Below, piece by piece: positions 1-11,184 of a stretch of DNA of 64,000 nt. Under the pieces are notes generated by a model. That model worked only from the letters and a program-made list of their open reading frames with translations, was not told where the DNA came from and did no database searches. The position numbers and the translations under genes were made by a program. The stretch covers positions 140,459 through 204,458 of the forward strand of contig JXTC01000108.1 of assembly GCA_002914845.1 (NCBI GenBank), given 5' to 3'. The number at the start of each line of letters is the position of its first letter. Position 1 is the first letter of the stretch. Source of the stretch: Trema orientale (lineage: Eukaryota > Streptophyta > Magnoliopsida > Rosales > Cannabaceae).

Positions 1-124
1 ATTAGTCTTTGTACCCTTAATTGCCTTAGAAAATATTAACATTTAAATCATGTTTGGGCCCCCTCCTTGGTATAGTTCCTAACTCAGTGACATAGTAGGC
101 ATCCTCTTAATAAATATCATTTGA

Positions 125-217
125 GGCTTACCCTGTCTTGGAATTAACCTCAAGGGATTTGACCTCCCTCTTGTTTGGCTTACCCTGTCTTGGACTTAAC
201 CTCAGGGGATTTTACCA
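125..217. repeat. 52-bp direct repeat, two copies
   Basis: Two diverged copies start at about 125 and 177, each beginning GGCTTACCCTGTCTTGGA and continuing into TTAACCTCA. The period is 52 bp. No function is apparent. Confidence 0.75.
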
Positions 218-920
218 CCTCTACCTACTAGATCAGCAAGATAAGAACCATACCCCTCTTTAAAATAAATCACGTTTAGGGTAAAGACTCTTTATTAAAA
301 TCATAACCTGTAATTAATTATTTTGTGTATGAAAACAATACATGTCTCATGAAAATGATATGAACAGTTTATACATAAATCAAGGTCAATGACACAGATA
401 TACCACTTTTCATATATACAATCATATACATATGTTCTTGTGATGCTAGAGTGGAATTTCCACTTACCTTTGATCCTCAAACCCAAAGTAAGGTGAAAGG
501 CAGATTTCTATTTCCAAGAAGCTTGATGTGCTAATTTCCTGATTACATTTAATTTCAATTTAATTCATCTTTCAGTAAAAGAACAATTTTAGTTTCACGT
601 CACCACACTCTTTATAACACTATGAAAAATATTAATAGGTTTGTTTTCTTCAATATAGAGATTTAAAATAATAATAATACACATAAAACATAAAATCAGC
701 TTGAAACATTTAGAGCTTTCTAAAAATATGAGCTTCCTTGCTCTAATAAGAAACCGTAATACTAGGTTTTAATTAGAAGATCATAAGGTAAAAACCATAG
801 TTCAAAATACATGTTCCTGGTCTATTTTAACTTCGTTAATAAAAGGAACTAATGATCTATTTCTTATAGTAATTAGGCAATCGTGTAAAACAAGTCACTA
901 GATTGATTAACCTTACCAAA

Positions 921-1197
921 GTCACTTTTTTTTGCTTGTGATTTCACGTTTTACTACTAGATTCTAAATATAACTTCAGCCAACAAACAATCCAAGAATA
1001 GTGTAAAGTCACTTTCAGCATGTGCTTTCACGTTTTACTACTAGACTTTAAGTATAACTTCAGCCAACAATCACTTTTAGCAGAATAGTGTAAGGTCACT
1101 TTCAGCATGTGCTTTCACGTTTTACTACTAGACTTTAAGTATAACTTTAGCCAACAAACAGTCCAAGAATAGTATAAACCTTACCAAAGTCACTTTG
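921..1197. repeat. 87-bp tandem repeat, three copies plus a stub
   Basis: Units begin with GTCACTTT at 921, 1008 and 1095, an exact 87-bp spacing, with a partial fourth at 1189. Each contains TTTCACGTTTTACTACTAGA followed by a TATAACTTCAGCCAACAA block. Units 2 and 3 are closest to each other. This is a short minisatellite. Confidence 0.85.
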
Positions 1198-1644
1198 AAT
1201 AATAGTAACAATAGAAAGGAAAACATCCATAAAAAAAACAAGTACATACGCTCAGTATACTCTACAATTTCCATGACTATTAACTTCTATTCCTTCATAC
1301 AATTAAGCTCACGATACACATATATATATATATAGTATTTAAAGATATTTAATTCTTTAGGGAAAAAACTCACCCTTACTGCTACAGCTGATTAATAAAG
1401 ATATATGGCTTCTAAAGATAGAATTGAGAAAGGAACGAAGAAGGTGGATAAAAGATTTAGTCGGTTAAAAAGAAAATGACTATGAAGAAGGTCCTAGAGA
1501 ACTAAAGGTGTTAATATATTTATTAGTTGTACTATGTCGGTTTATTAAGGGAATGACAGCCACACAATAAAAAAAATAATAAAAATAAATAAAAAAAATA
1601 AAAATAAAGTATAGACTACTACATACCTATATGTATAGACACTA

Positions 1645-1893
1645 GTAATAGTTGTTTAATGTTCATGGGATAATAAAACAAGATAAGTCAGTTAGTGGAG
1701 GCATAAAACGTGTTTATGAGTGCCAATATATATATATATAATAGTGGGACACTATATAAATGTTTTTCTACTTTCTAGATTTGTGAGAAAAGTTGAGTCG
1801 GTGGGAAGCTGAGCAAAACTTAATAATAATTGTTTAATGTTCATGAGATAATAAAACAAATCCAAGTCAGTAAATGGAGACAATAAAGAAGTA
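1645..1893. repeat. direct repeat of about 65 bp, two copies 179 bp apart
   Basis: The segment around TGTTTAATGTTCATGGGATA at 1652 recurs at 1831 with few changes, followed in both by an AATAAAACAA block, AAGTCAGT and TGGAG. The copies cover about 1645-1710 and 1824-1893. Confidence 0.7.
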
Positions 1894-2328
1894 TGCATGT
1901 ATGTTAGTGCTAATTTCATTTTATATGTCACATGCACACCAATATATGTTCCTAAGCTAGATACGTGTAAGAAATCATGAAATGGATGAGTGGTGTCTCT
2001 ATAATTAAGTAGTTAGATAAATTCTTACATATATGTAAGGGCCTAATTTCACATAAAAGAAATAAAAAAACAAGTGGTTAAATAAATTTGTCAACTAATA
2101 CAGGATTAAATCTTTGACCATAAGCACATCTATTCCTCTTGGATTCGAAATTGACCTTCCACTGCACAAAAAGCTAAGACTCATAGTTAATCAATTAAAA
2201 ATTTAACTTGTATCAATAAGCACTTAATTTAGAATTTAACTTTGAAACTAATTATGAAGCTACGAAAATTAGATGCAAAGATGTTTATTATTGGCACGAT
2301 GCACTTGTGAGAATTTTGGGTACTACAG

Positions 2329-2529
2329 GTACAGAGTAACATGTATAATGGTAAGTCTAGACATATACGTCGTAGACATAATACCATTAGACAACTACTC
2401 CCAACGGGAGTTATTTCTATAGACTATGTGAAGTCTAAGGATAACTTAACGGATCCGCTAACCAAAGGGTTAAACAGAGAGTTAGTTGACAAATCATCGA
2501 GAGGAATGGGACTAAAGCCCATGAAATAA
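2329..2529 (+). pseudogene. Cop1: Copia RNase H C-terminal fragment
   Basis: The frame encodes the end of a Copia pol. It contains YNGKSRHIRRRHNTIRQLL, then SIDYVKSKDNLTDPLTKGL and a GMGLKP terminus before the stop, which is the usual C-terminal signature of plant Copia RNase H domains. Everything upstream (gag, protease, integrase, reverse transcriptase) is missing. It lies in sense with, and about 600 bp upstream of, a PPT and 3' LTR, so it belongs to the same truncated element. It cannot encode a functional enzyme. Confidence 0.9.
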
Positions 2530-3119
2530 AGTCAATATAATGGAAACCCAACCTAGTTGACTGGAGATCCCAAGATCTAGGTTCAAAGGGACAACCTAAT
2601 TATAAAGACTTAATTGGATCACTGTGGGGGTTATCCTCCTGTGAGGGTATTACCTTCATGTCCATTCCTGTGATTAAAAACAGTGATGCTCGTAAGGAAT
2701 AGGATAATCAAATGCTTTTGATGAATCTTATGCGTCGGGAAACCGAGCAGAGTAATATGGGTTACTCATAACTAAGAAATCACCTATGTGAGAGAGAAGT
2801 GAGGCCGTTTCAAAGGGGAATCACGAGGGCTTAATTCCTTAGAAACTCTTGCAGAACCAGGTAGAGATGTTCAAGGCGAAAATGAACATAACCGTAAGAA
2901 CTGGATTTATTAAGAAGGATTCCTATGTGAAGTATATTATCGTTTACATGAACGACAGAACAGTTCAAAGACATCGTATCTACTGATCAGTCAGTAAAGT
3001 AAATATACTCTCATAAGGGAAGGTTCAAAGGATAACACCTACCTATCCTATGCAGGTTTCATTCGTTGAACTCTATCACCTTGTCAAGAGTCTGTAGTTT
3101 CTCTTTTTATAATTTCTAT

Positions 3120-3132
3120 TTATGTGGGGGAT
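3120..3132 (+). other. Cop1 polypurine tract
   Basis: The G-rich run TATGTGGGGGAT sits directly before the TGTTGGAAAA that opens the LTR. This is the expected place for plus-strand priming in a Copia element. Confidence 0.75.
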
Positions 3133-4130
3133 TGTTGGAAAATAGGCTAAGAATTGGGTTAAGATTTTAGGCTTATCTTGGGCTTGGAAGCCCATGTATT
3201 TTGGAAAGTCCAAGTTAGTGTTAAAGAACCCATTTTCATGAGCCATTTTGAAGCAAAAAATTGAGTAGGACCCACATCTTGTTGATGAAAGGTCTCGGTG
3301 AATTCTTGTTCTCCTCCGCAAGTACATCGGTTTCGTATATTCACACGCTCAAAATGGTACACGGATGAATGAGAAATTGTTGCTCAAAAGTACACCATTG
3401 AAATGGAAAAAATGAAAGGAAAAGTGAGAGTCCCACATTGGTGGGAAATACTTGGTTCAAGTGGTTTATAAAGAACCTTGTTTTGTGATGGTAGTAAAAA
3501 TAACTACCACAGATGCTCTCTCAGGCGCACGTAGGGGACGGTGCGAATCTTCAGGCTTGGGCCTGAATTTGCATAGGCTCGTATGTGCCTGCACCTGCGG
3601 ACATGAATGCCGGGTCGAAACTTGGACCATAGTAAGCCCAACCTTTTGCTACGGCCCAGATAGTTTTTTCTTTCATTTTTGGACGTTTTTGCTTGTAACC
3701 TATGAACTTAATGCCTGAAACTGCCAAAACAATCTGGATGGATTTTTGTTAAATGTTTTGGACGGTTTCTAAACGTTTTTTGGCGTTTTGGTAGGAGTAA
3801 CAGCAACAGCCAACAATTAGGCCTTATGACTATTATGGGGTATTAACACACATAAGGTTCATAACTTCCATTTCAGAAGCTATAAAAGGGAATGTCCTCC
3901 TTCTCATTCTTCACACCAAAACCGAGAAGCTTCTCTCTAGTTTTCTCTCTAGCGCTCTCTCTCTCAATTTCTCTATTCTTCGAGTGTTCCTGAGTTCTTC
4001 AGTTTTTCTAGCTATAGTTCTTAGAGAATTTAGAAATTTCGTAGCTAGATCTTTTAGTTTGTTAGAGTTCATCGCAATCCAGTTCGTAGAGTGGAGGTGT
4101 TGGTACTCCACCTGCTGCTCTTCGTCGTTG
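3133..4130 (+). mobile_element. Cop1 3' LTR (right edge approximate)
   Basis: The LTR starts with TGTTGGAAAA after the PPT. A promoter-like TATAAAAGGG at 3881 is followed by the CT-rich segment common in Copia R/U5. The right edge is uncertain: sequence homologous to CRK 3' flank begins between about 4131 and 4139. The 5' LTR is not in the window, so no TSD can be tested. Small open frames inside (for example 3452-3718) are chance. Confidence 0.7.
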
Positions 4131-5066
4131 TATCCTTAGAGTACCATGAGGCTCTCAAATTCAGATCTTGTGGTCCAAGTTGGTTATTTATGAATCGAGA
4201 ATTCTTATGATAGCTAATGAGTGCAGAGTCATTTTGCTGGAATACAGTAGAAGCAAATCAATTGTTCAGCAAAACTTTCTACATTTTTCAATTTGAAAAA
4301 TCAGAGTTCCTATTATTATTTCATGAATATTTTATTTATTTATTTTTTTAAAGAACTATGTAAATCCGAGTCATTTCCGTCAAGAGAACTAGATTTGCAG
4401 TTATTTCATTATTTGGTGAATTTGATTAGGCATGATACATTCAGAGGCACAAAGTGAAGGACTTTAACGTCAAGAACACGTAGCCAGCTAATGACCATAA
4501 ATGATCTTCCTAGCTTTAGGGCCTATTCTTTTCTGAAAATAAATTTACTTTTCTGTAGATTTTTAAGGAAATTCTGTCCACAAACCGTGGTATGTTTTTT
4601 TCCATGTTCTTTTTACACCTAGCTAGCGTGAACTATGCGGCATCGAAACATAGACTAAAAAAATCAAAGAAACAGACAGAGTATAGCCAAGTGTTTAAAG
4701 ACTTGCTTGGTTATTGTAAGCTTCCCCATCACAAACATACATGACACATCATTAATTTGTAGGACTGAACATTGTAGTTGAATCGTTCTCTCTGATCCTT
4801 ACCGTGTCTATTCTGCTCCTAATAATTTTCGTCACTTTAATGTGACTTGACCTTTCTAAGGATATTATTGGACGGTTACTCTATAGAACGGATGGTGATT
4901 GAGTCAAGAAGGAAGATATTGATTAATTGTTCACAATACTGACATTGAATCGATAGGATGGACCAACTGATAAATACCTACTCCAAAGAGAAAATTTAAA
5001 TTGAAATCAAAAGGAGCCTTTGAATTTTCTCTTTGCTTTATTGAGTTTGCCATCTGTTATTATTAT
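4131..5066 (+). pseudogene. CRK 3' flank, copy 1 (coding part lost)
   Basis: From TTAGAGTACC at 4136 this sequence aligns with the segment after the stop codon of the CRK fragment at 38958. Shared blocks include CTCTCAAATTCAG, TTATGAATCGAGAATT, GAGTGCAGAGTCATTT, GCCAGCTAATGACCAT, ACACCTAGCTAGCGTG and AACTGATAAATACCTACTC, all in the same order. The CRK coding sequence itself is gone and Cop1's LTR now abuts the former stop position. It is therefore the downstream relic of a third tandem CRK copy. It could produce no protein. Confidence 0.8.
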
Positions 5067-5100
5067 TGCTGTTGTTGGGTCAGTTTTCAACAAATGATCT

Positions 5101-6685
5101 TGTAAGATCCAAGATTGCAGGTATACCAATTTTTCGATTTATTATTCGAAATAAACTAACTTAAAAACTAATTGTCGTTGTTGTTGCAACAGTGAGATGA
5201 ATTCTACTGCTATTGCAACAGTTAATCATATTATTATTATTGCAACACTGAAGTATTGAACGTGTGCTATTCGCAAAATAATCATAATAATGAAAATAAA
5301 AGAAAATAAATGACACCAGAGATTTTTACATAGCTCGACTATTTTTCAATAACCTACTCCATGGGGCCACATCCAGAGAAAGAAACATATTAGAAGAAAT
5401 TTTTAAAGTACAAACACCAATGACGTAAACAAGAAAGACTCCCTTATATCTTGATGCACTGTGTTTGACTCTTCTCTCAATATGTTCAGTGAGCTCCACT
5501 CGTCTTACTTGACTCCAAGCTCTTGAACTTCCTTCAATAGCTGGATCAATCTTCTCTGCTACTACTCCCTCCTATGCACTAGAACCTATCTTCTCCCGAA
5601 GAACACTCAGACCTTCTCCCGAATGACTTTTACAATCTCCAGTGATTTTCCCAGAGCTAATCAGTCTAAGAACATTCAAGGCTCACACAAAAATAAACTC
5701 CCAAAACTCTTTTACAGAATCTCTCTTTTTCTCACAGTTTGGGCACAAAATAAAAGGTCTATTACAATATATTTTTTTTGTCTGAAATGCATACAAAATT
5801 CCTTGGAGTAGTAGAGCTTTTATAGGTGAATTCCAACCCCCTTGGTCGTCCATTATAGTGTAAATAGGCTGAAATCAAACAAGAAAAGAATTAATAATAA
5901 AATCAAAATCTTTCCATAAATATTGTAATCTGCCAGAAAGTTATTGCAACAACTTTCTGAACAATTACTAGAAATATGTCCAGATTCATGATTGCTTCTT
6001 TGATTCGGTTTGGACACATTTTGGCCAGTTAGAAAACTTCAATTTAACCTGCCAAAGATTGATAATTAACCTAGAAAATTACATCTCAATTAATATCAAT
6101 CAAAAGCCAAAATTAAAGAAAATTAACCAATCTTTTCTTAAATATCCGGAGTTATTGTAACAGATCAGGAAATCTGATCATAACAACTCAGCAAATCGAA
6201 TTAATTAACTAATGGAAACTTAATTAATTGATGAGCAATTTCCATCAATAATTAAGGACGAAAATCCTTATGAATTCACTTCAGAAACCTGTCCAAATTC
6301 ATTGATTAATAAGAGGAGATCAGATATCAATCAAGGGCAAAAGAATGAGAAAATAATCAATGATATATATGGTAAATATAAAAGGAATTGATTGAAAATT
6401 GATAAAAAAAAAATCTAACCAGCTATACACAAAATTTCATTTATATTTTATCTATATTATCACCAGAATCATCAAATATGGAAACTAAACATGTTTGGGC
6501 ACATTCTAGAAGGTTTCCATATAAAAAAAAACGCAAGTTTCGGTTGTTGTAGAACAATACTTAATGTAACAACTTCAAACTTCTTGTAACAACTTCAGAT
6601 TTGTTGTAACAACATCTTCTTCTTTTTTATCAACTTGAGTTCTCAAAACTTTGCCATTTAGAATGCCAAACTTTTGGACCTAACA
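5101..6685 (-). repeat. Cop2 3' LTR
   Basis: It starts TGTAAGATCC and ends GGACCTAACA, matching the other LTR along its length. On the minus strand a TATAAAAGCTC box sits near 5813-5825. It contains several TGTTGCAACA-type palindromes. Confidence 0.95.
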
Positions 6686-6701
6686 ATCTCCCTCTTTGGC
6701 A
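6686..6701 (-). other. Cop2 polypurine tract
   Basis: On the minus strand the sequence reads TGCCAAAGAGGGAGATT directly before the TGTTAGGTCC that opens the 3' LTR. Confidence 0.85.
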
Positions 6702-8424
6702 TCTTTTTGGTAAAATCAATACGAGAAAGAATACAAAGAACTCAAGTATAAAAACCTGCAAAATAGATGATTAAATTTCCTCATCAAAAACAACTTGCTC
6801 CCCCTGAAAATCACAATGTTAAGAATGTGATATAAATCATAGGAAGCTCCCCCTAAAAATAATATCTAATGATCTCCAAAAAAAAATAAAATGTCATGAT
6901 CTCCAAACAAATATCCAGAAAATTCTCATGATCTCCCTCTTTTTGTCGAAAGAGGCCAAAGTAACAAAGTGACAAACCAAACATGAAGTCTTAAATTCAA
7001 AACAAATGAAATCTAGTTTCTGGAAACAAAATAAAGAAAGTTCCATGCAGCAAGTTCCTGCAAAGCAAACAAAGAGATCAAAGCTGTGCCTTCTTGTATC
7101 ATTTCTTGGCTTGCTTTTCTGGACTTGTTGCAACACGTGAAGATGCTGGTACTTCAGGTTGGGAAGATCCAGAGGGATAAGGAGCAACAGCTGATAGGGT
7201 AGCAAAGGTGGCTGTCAACCGGTCAAGAATCTCCTTTTGCACTTTTTCAATGGCCTCCAGTCATTCAGTCTGCTTGACTTGATCAGCTTCCAAATTCTCT
7301 AGTTCCATAGACTCTTGAGACACAACAACATAAGGTGTTGCAACAGGAGAAGATTTCTTAGCAGTAGTTGTCTTCTTCTTAGATTTGACAGTTGTTGCAA
7401 CAGGTGGTTCAACAATATCTTTGCCCTTCAACCTATAAGAAACAGTAGGCAGAACTGGAGAGAGAAAATATTGTAAAGAAAGAAGAAGAAAGAGAGGACA
7501 CCTAGCCAAAGGAACAAGGGTTATGATTTGTAGAAAATCAATTTCACATCATATATGCACAAAACCCCGAAAAAAAATGATTTTTGGAAACTGAAAAATT
7601 CAGAAGATTCTTGCTAAAATCAAAACAAGAACATTGAAAGCATTGTTGCAACAGTGGTGACAATATGCAAATATAAAACTGAAAGCCCCTCCTTTTTTTT
7701 TTAAATTTAAATCAAACAGTATGAAAAATAGAAAAGCTGGCCAGATTATGACAAAAATCCCCAATATTTTTAAATAGAATAAACTAAAAATCAAAGAATT
7801 CGTAGATTTATTCTAAACATAAAAATGATTCTAAAATTAAATCACTTCTAAAATTTTTGCCAAATTAATTTTCTGAATTATAGGACTTATTGAATGAGCT
7901 AGATTGAGTAATGACTAACAAATCTTTTTCTTGATCTCATGAAATTTTCTTCCATTTTTCACATACAGTAAATTGTATTGCATCTATTTTTTTTATATAT
8001 CATCTTCAGCACATTTATTCTCACATAAAAGTAGCTTTCACTCTAATCACTGAGGTAGCCATTTTCACATAGTAGATTATCCTCTACATATTTTACGATA
8101 CATAAGCCCAAATTACACATGGACGGCTTTCACTCTTCAGTGTTAGGTAGCTTTTTTTGTTTATAATGCCTATAAACACAATATTTTCAACACAAGTGAT
8201 CAATAAAATGTTTGTCAGTCAAAATCCAATCCAGATTATACAATTTATCCTATGCAACAAGAAACTCAAATAACAAAAATCTCAAAATCAATCTAATTAA
8301 ACAATCAAATTTATGAAAAGAATAAATTAACTCTTTCTAAGATCTTAAGATTTCTCCAAATAAAAATACAGGGATAATTCATGCAATTCTCGGCCAGAAT
8401 AAAATTAAAAGAAAAAGAACAAAT
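6702..8424 (-). other. Cop2 post-pol region
   Basis: About 1.7 kb lies between the pol stop codon and the PPT. A short open frame at 7261-7509 (-) is rich in Lys, Thr and PVAT-type repeats but resembles no domain I recognise. Part of the block (about 7970-8250) is similar to the matching region of Cop5 (about 47150-47350), including paired GCTACCT boxes. It is probably an untranslated 3' region. Palindromes of the TGTTGCAACA type occur near 7128, 7335, 7392 and 7644. Confidence 0.6.
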
Positions 8425-8710
8425 TCAATCAAGGGCTTTAGTAAATATATCAGAAAACTGTCTTTCTGTATCCACAAAATTCAAAACAATTGTCATGGAT
8501 TCAACTAAATCCCTGATGAAAAGATTGGCAAAAACTTATGTAGATTGAGAAGTAGAAACAAACACAATTTCATTCTCACAAATTTGAGCAATGATAAATC
8601 CAAACACAAAATGTTTAAAAAGGTGTTTTATCTACTCCCCCTCCCTTGTAGCCTCTCTCACTCAAGAAATTGGTCAATCTTCTACTATTCATCATCACAC
8701 CAGCCTTCTT
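8425..8710 (-). pseudogene. Cop2: RT core remnant joined to RNase H tail
   Basis: Translating the minus strand gives SERGYKGGGVDKT, then after a frame change FIIAQICENEIVFVSTSQ. The second stretch corresponds to the RT catalytic block, where YVDD would be expected, and here that motif is destroyed. A second jump leads to VDTERQFSDIFTKALD and a stop (8425-8427), the normal C-terminus of Copia RNase H. The RT palm, connection and RNase H catalytic core are deleted. It is non-functional. Confidence 0.8.
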
Positions 8711-9238
8711 CTGAGGTAAGGTATAGCAATTATCCAAAGATCTATACCCTTCCAAAATGCACTTACCTGAAGTGTCCAGAATTTGACACTTTTCATTGGT
8801 GAACCTAACATGCAAGTTCAAATCACACAATTGACTTATGCTAATTAAATTAGCGTTAAGTCCTTCTACGTGCATCACTTTCTTCAAATTAGGAAATCCA
8901 TCAATGTCAAGAGTTCCTATGCCAAGAACTCTTCCTTTGACTCCATCACCAAAGGTCACCGTACCCTTAGAAACAGGTTTGTAATTTGCCAGAATGGTCT
9001 TGTCACCTGTCGTATGCCTGAAACAACCACTATCAAAATACCAAGAGTTAGTAGTACCGGTTATCAGACATGAAAGAGAAGTAAAATAATTAAGATCCGA
9101 CTTTCTTACCCATACCTTTCTGGAATTATTTTTCAAATCAATTTTGAGTCTTGGTGTGTTTCTTGGAAGAGAACCCACAAATGAATTTTTAAAATAATTA
9201 TTTTCTAGAAAACTCATCATTGTAAAACATCTAGGCAT
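8711..9238 (-). pseudogene. Cop2 aspartic protease region
   Basis: The minus-strand frame contains WYFDSGCFRHTTGDK with the catalytic DSG near 9026-9034, followed by VTFGDGVKGRVLGIGTLDI and LISISQLCDLN. These are hallmarks of a Copia protease before the GAG-pre-integrase domain. The usual S-H-M-T after DSGC is changed to F-R-H-T-T. The frame is open for about 200 codons and then runs directly into the RT remnant, so the integrase is absent. The protease would cleave the gag-pol polyprotein if expressed, but the upstream frames are broken. Confidence 0.85.
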
Positions 9239-9239
9239 T

Positions 9240-11111
9240 ACGTGACCTTTAATTCCACAAAAGTGACAAGTAGGTATGAATTTTTTACCTTTGATTGCCT
9301 GGACGAATCTATTGTTGCAACAGGTTTGTTATATTTACTTGTTGATCCTACAGATGATACAAAACCAAGACCACTTCTGAATGTTGCTCGAGATCCTATT
9401 GTTGTAACAGCAGTGACAGATTTTCTGTTATCACCAAATTTTCCTACTGTTGCGATAATAGGCACAAAAACCAATACCACGCCTGATTGTTGTATGAGAT
9501 CCTACTATTACAACAGCAGGTGTGCTGACAGGTGGTAAAACATTTTCTGATCTTGCTGTTGCAACAGTAGATGCATTGGATGGAGCAGAAACTAATTTTT
9601 CTCTCACAAAAATAGTTTTTGTTCCTGAACATTCACCTTTAAAACCAAGTCTAGTAACATCATCAAAAGATTTTCTGGACGACAAAATAAGATCCAATTG
9701 AGAAGAACCAGAATTGAGCATTTTAAGAGATTTCATAGTTCTATCAAGCTCAAAAGAAACTTCTTTCAATTTCTTATCTTTTTCATCAACTTGTAATTCC
9801 AATTCTTTCAATCTATTTACTGAATTTTCCGTAAAATTAAGTAACTCAGAATTGGAACTTACCAAGTTTCGTTTTTCAGCACACAGTCTTACCTATTGAG
9901 AGTACAATTTTTCATATGCCTCTCTAAGTGATTCCTCATCTACCTCTGAATCATCACTGTTGTCAGAACTAAATTCAGCTATGTTGTCCTCTGGTTTTTC
10001 AAATTGTGTTGCAACATCATTGACATCGGCAATATTGTTATAACAAATAGTCTCTGTTGTAACGGAACCTGTAACTTCCTGCAATTTCAAATGTGAACCA
10101 AAAAACAAAGAAGCAGTCAAAGCAACATGATTACTTACATTACTGTCATCTTCATCTTGGCTGCCATCAGACTCTTCATCACTCCATGGTGTGGCACATG
10201 ATTTTGATTTCTTTTTACGAGTGTTAACATATTCGGATTGGATATGACCAAATCTACCACATTCCCTACACTTAATACCCTTATTATTAAAAGAATCAAA
10301 AGATTTAGAGGAAGAATTACCTTTGGAGGATTTGGATGTGAAGGAATTAGGCTTTGATGACTTGCCTACTTTCTTTAAGAATTTTTTGAAAATTTTCATT
10401 AGTAGGGCAAGACTGTCACCTTTATCATCCTCAATCTTTTGGATAGATTTGAAAGCAATGGACTCGTCCTTTCTTTTGTGTTTCAAAGTCATTTCAAAAG
10501 CATGAAGAGAACTCATCAGGTCTTCCACCTTCATGGTGTCAAGATTCTTGCTTTCTTCAATTGCAATGATCTTAGGCTAAAAACAATCTAAGAGTAACCT
10601 GACAATTTTTCTCATAATAATGGCCTCAGGACTCTTTTCACCAAGAGGAAAAGACTCGTTAGCAATATCACACAATTTTGTATAAAAATAAGAAAGTGAA
10701 TCATCTTCATCTATGTGTAATTTTTCAAGTAGTAAGAGACACGAGTTTATTACGCTTATCATCACTTGAACCTTCAAAATGAGTTTGAAGGATTTCCCAT
10801 GCCTCTTTGGCAGTTTCACACGAAGAAATCAACTTCATTTGCTCTATATCATACCCATTGAAAATGGTATGTAAAGCATTGGTGTTGTAACTTGCCAGCA
10901 AATCATCCTGGAGATCAATCTCGGATTTCAAGGAGATTGTTCCATCATTAGCTTTTACAACAGGATAAGACCAATCTATAAGAATAGATCTCCAAGCTTT
11001 AATGTCAAGTGCTCTGATGAATACTCTCATCCTGGTCTTCCAATAAGGATAGTTAGTCCCGTCCAACAAGGGTGGACGTGAAATTGAAGATCCTTCAGAT
11101 AAAAACATCAT
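9240..11111 (-). pseudogene. Cop2 gag, frame-broken
   Basis: The probable start is the ATG at 11111 or 11108 (-), giving a SRPPLLDGTNYPYWKTRM block. This is the N-terminal signature of plant Copia gag (DUF4219/UBN2 type) and is matched by Cop5. Reading needs frame changes near 10730, 10560 and 9880. The zinc knuckle at about 10230-10270 reads CRECGRFGHIQSEY, so the last Cys of CCHC is Tyr. An acidic segment and a heptad-like Leu/Lys/Glu region follow. The C-terminal part is threaded with VAT codons created by repeated TGTTGCAACA sites. It once formed the retrotransposon particle and is now inactive. Confidence 0.85.
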
Positions 11112-11170
11112 TCCTACAAAAATGAATAAGAAAATTCCCAAAATCTCACTAAATAAATGTTAGTGACTCT

Positions 11171-11184
11171 GCTCTGATACCGAT
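11171..11184 (-). other. Cop2 primer-binding site
   Basis: The minus strand reads CGGTATCAGAGCAGAG just inside the 5' LTR. It matches the initiator tRNA-Met complement TGGTATCAGAGC except for the first base. Confidence 0.85.

Larger units (their letters stand above)
1..2328. other. non-coding AT-rich stretch
   Basis: I see no convincing coding sequence here. Open frames are short, carry no family motif and have no splice-compatible neighbours. The region holds small local repeats (listed separately) and short (TA)n runs near 1318-1336 and 1727-1741. It ends where recognisable Copia RNase H sequence begins. Confidence 0.6.

Noticed and set aside
7261..7509. extra gene in the Cop2 post-pol region
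   Set aside because: No match to an envelope-like or other known third ORF, and the related Cop5 region has no equivalent frame.
9240..9560. PVAT protein repeats in Cop2 gag as a functional motif
   Set aside because: The same decamer occurs in non-coding LTR and post-pol DNA, so the repeat is better explained at the nucleic-acid level.
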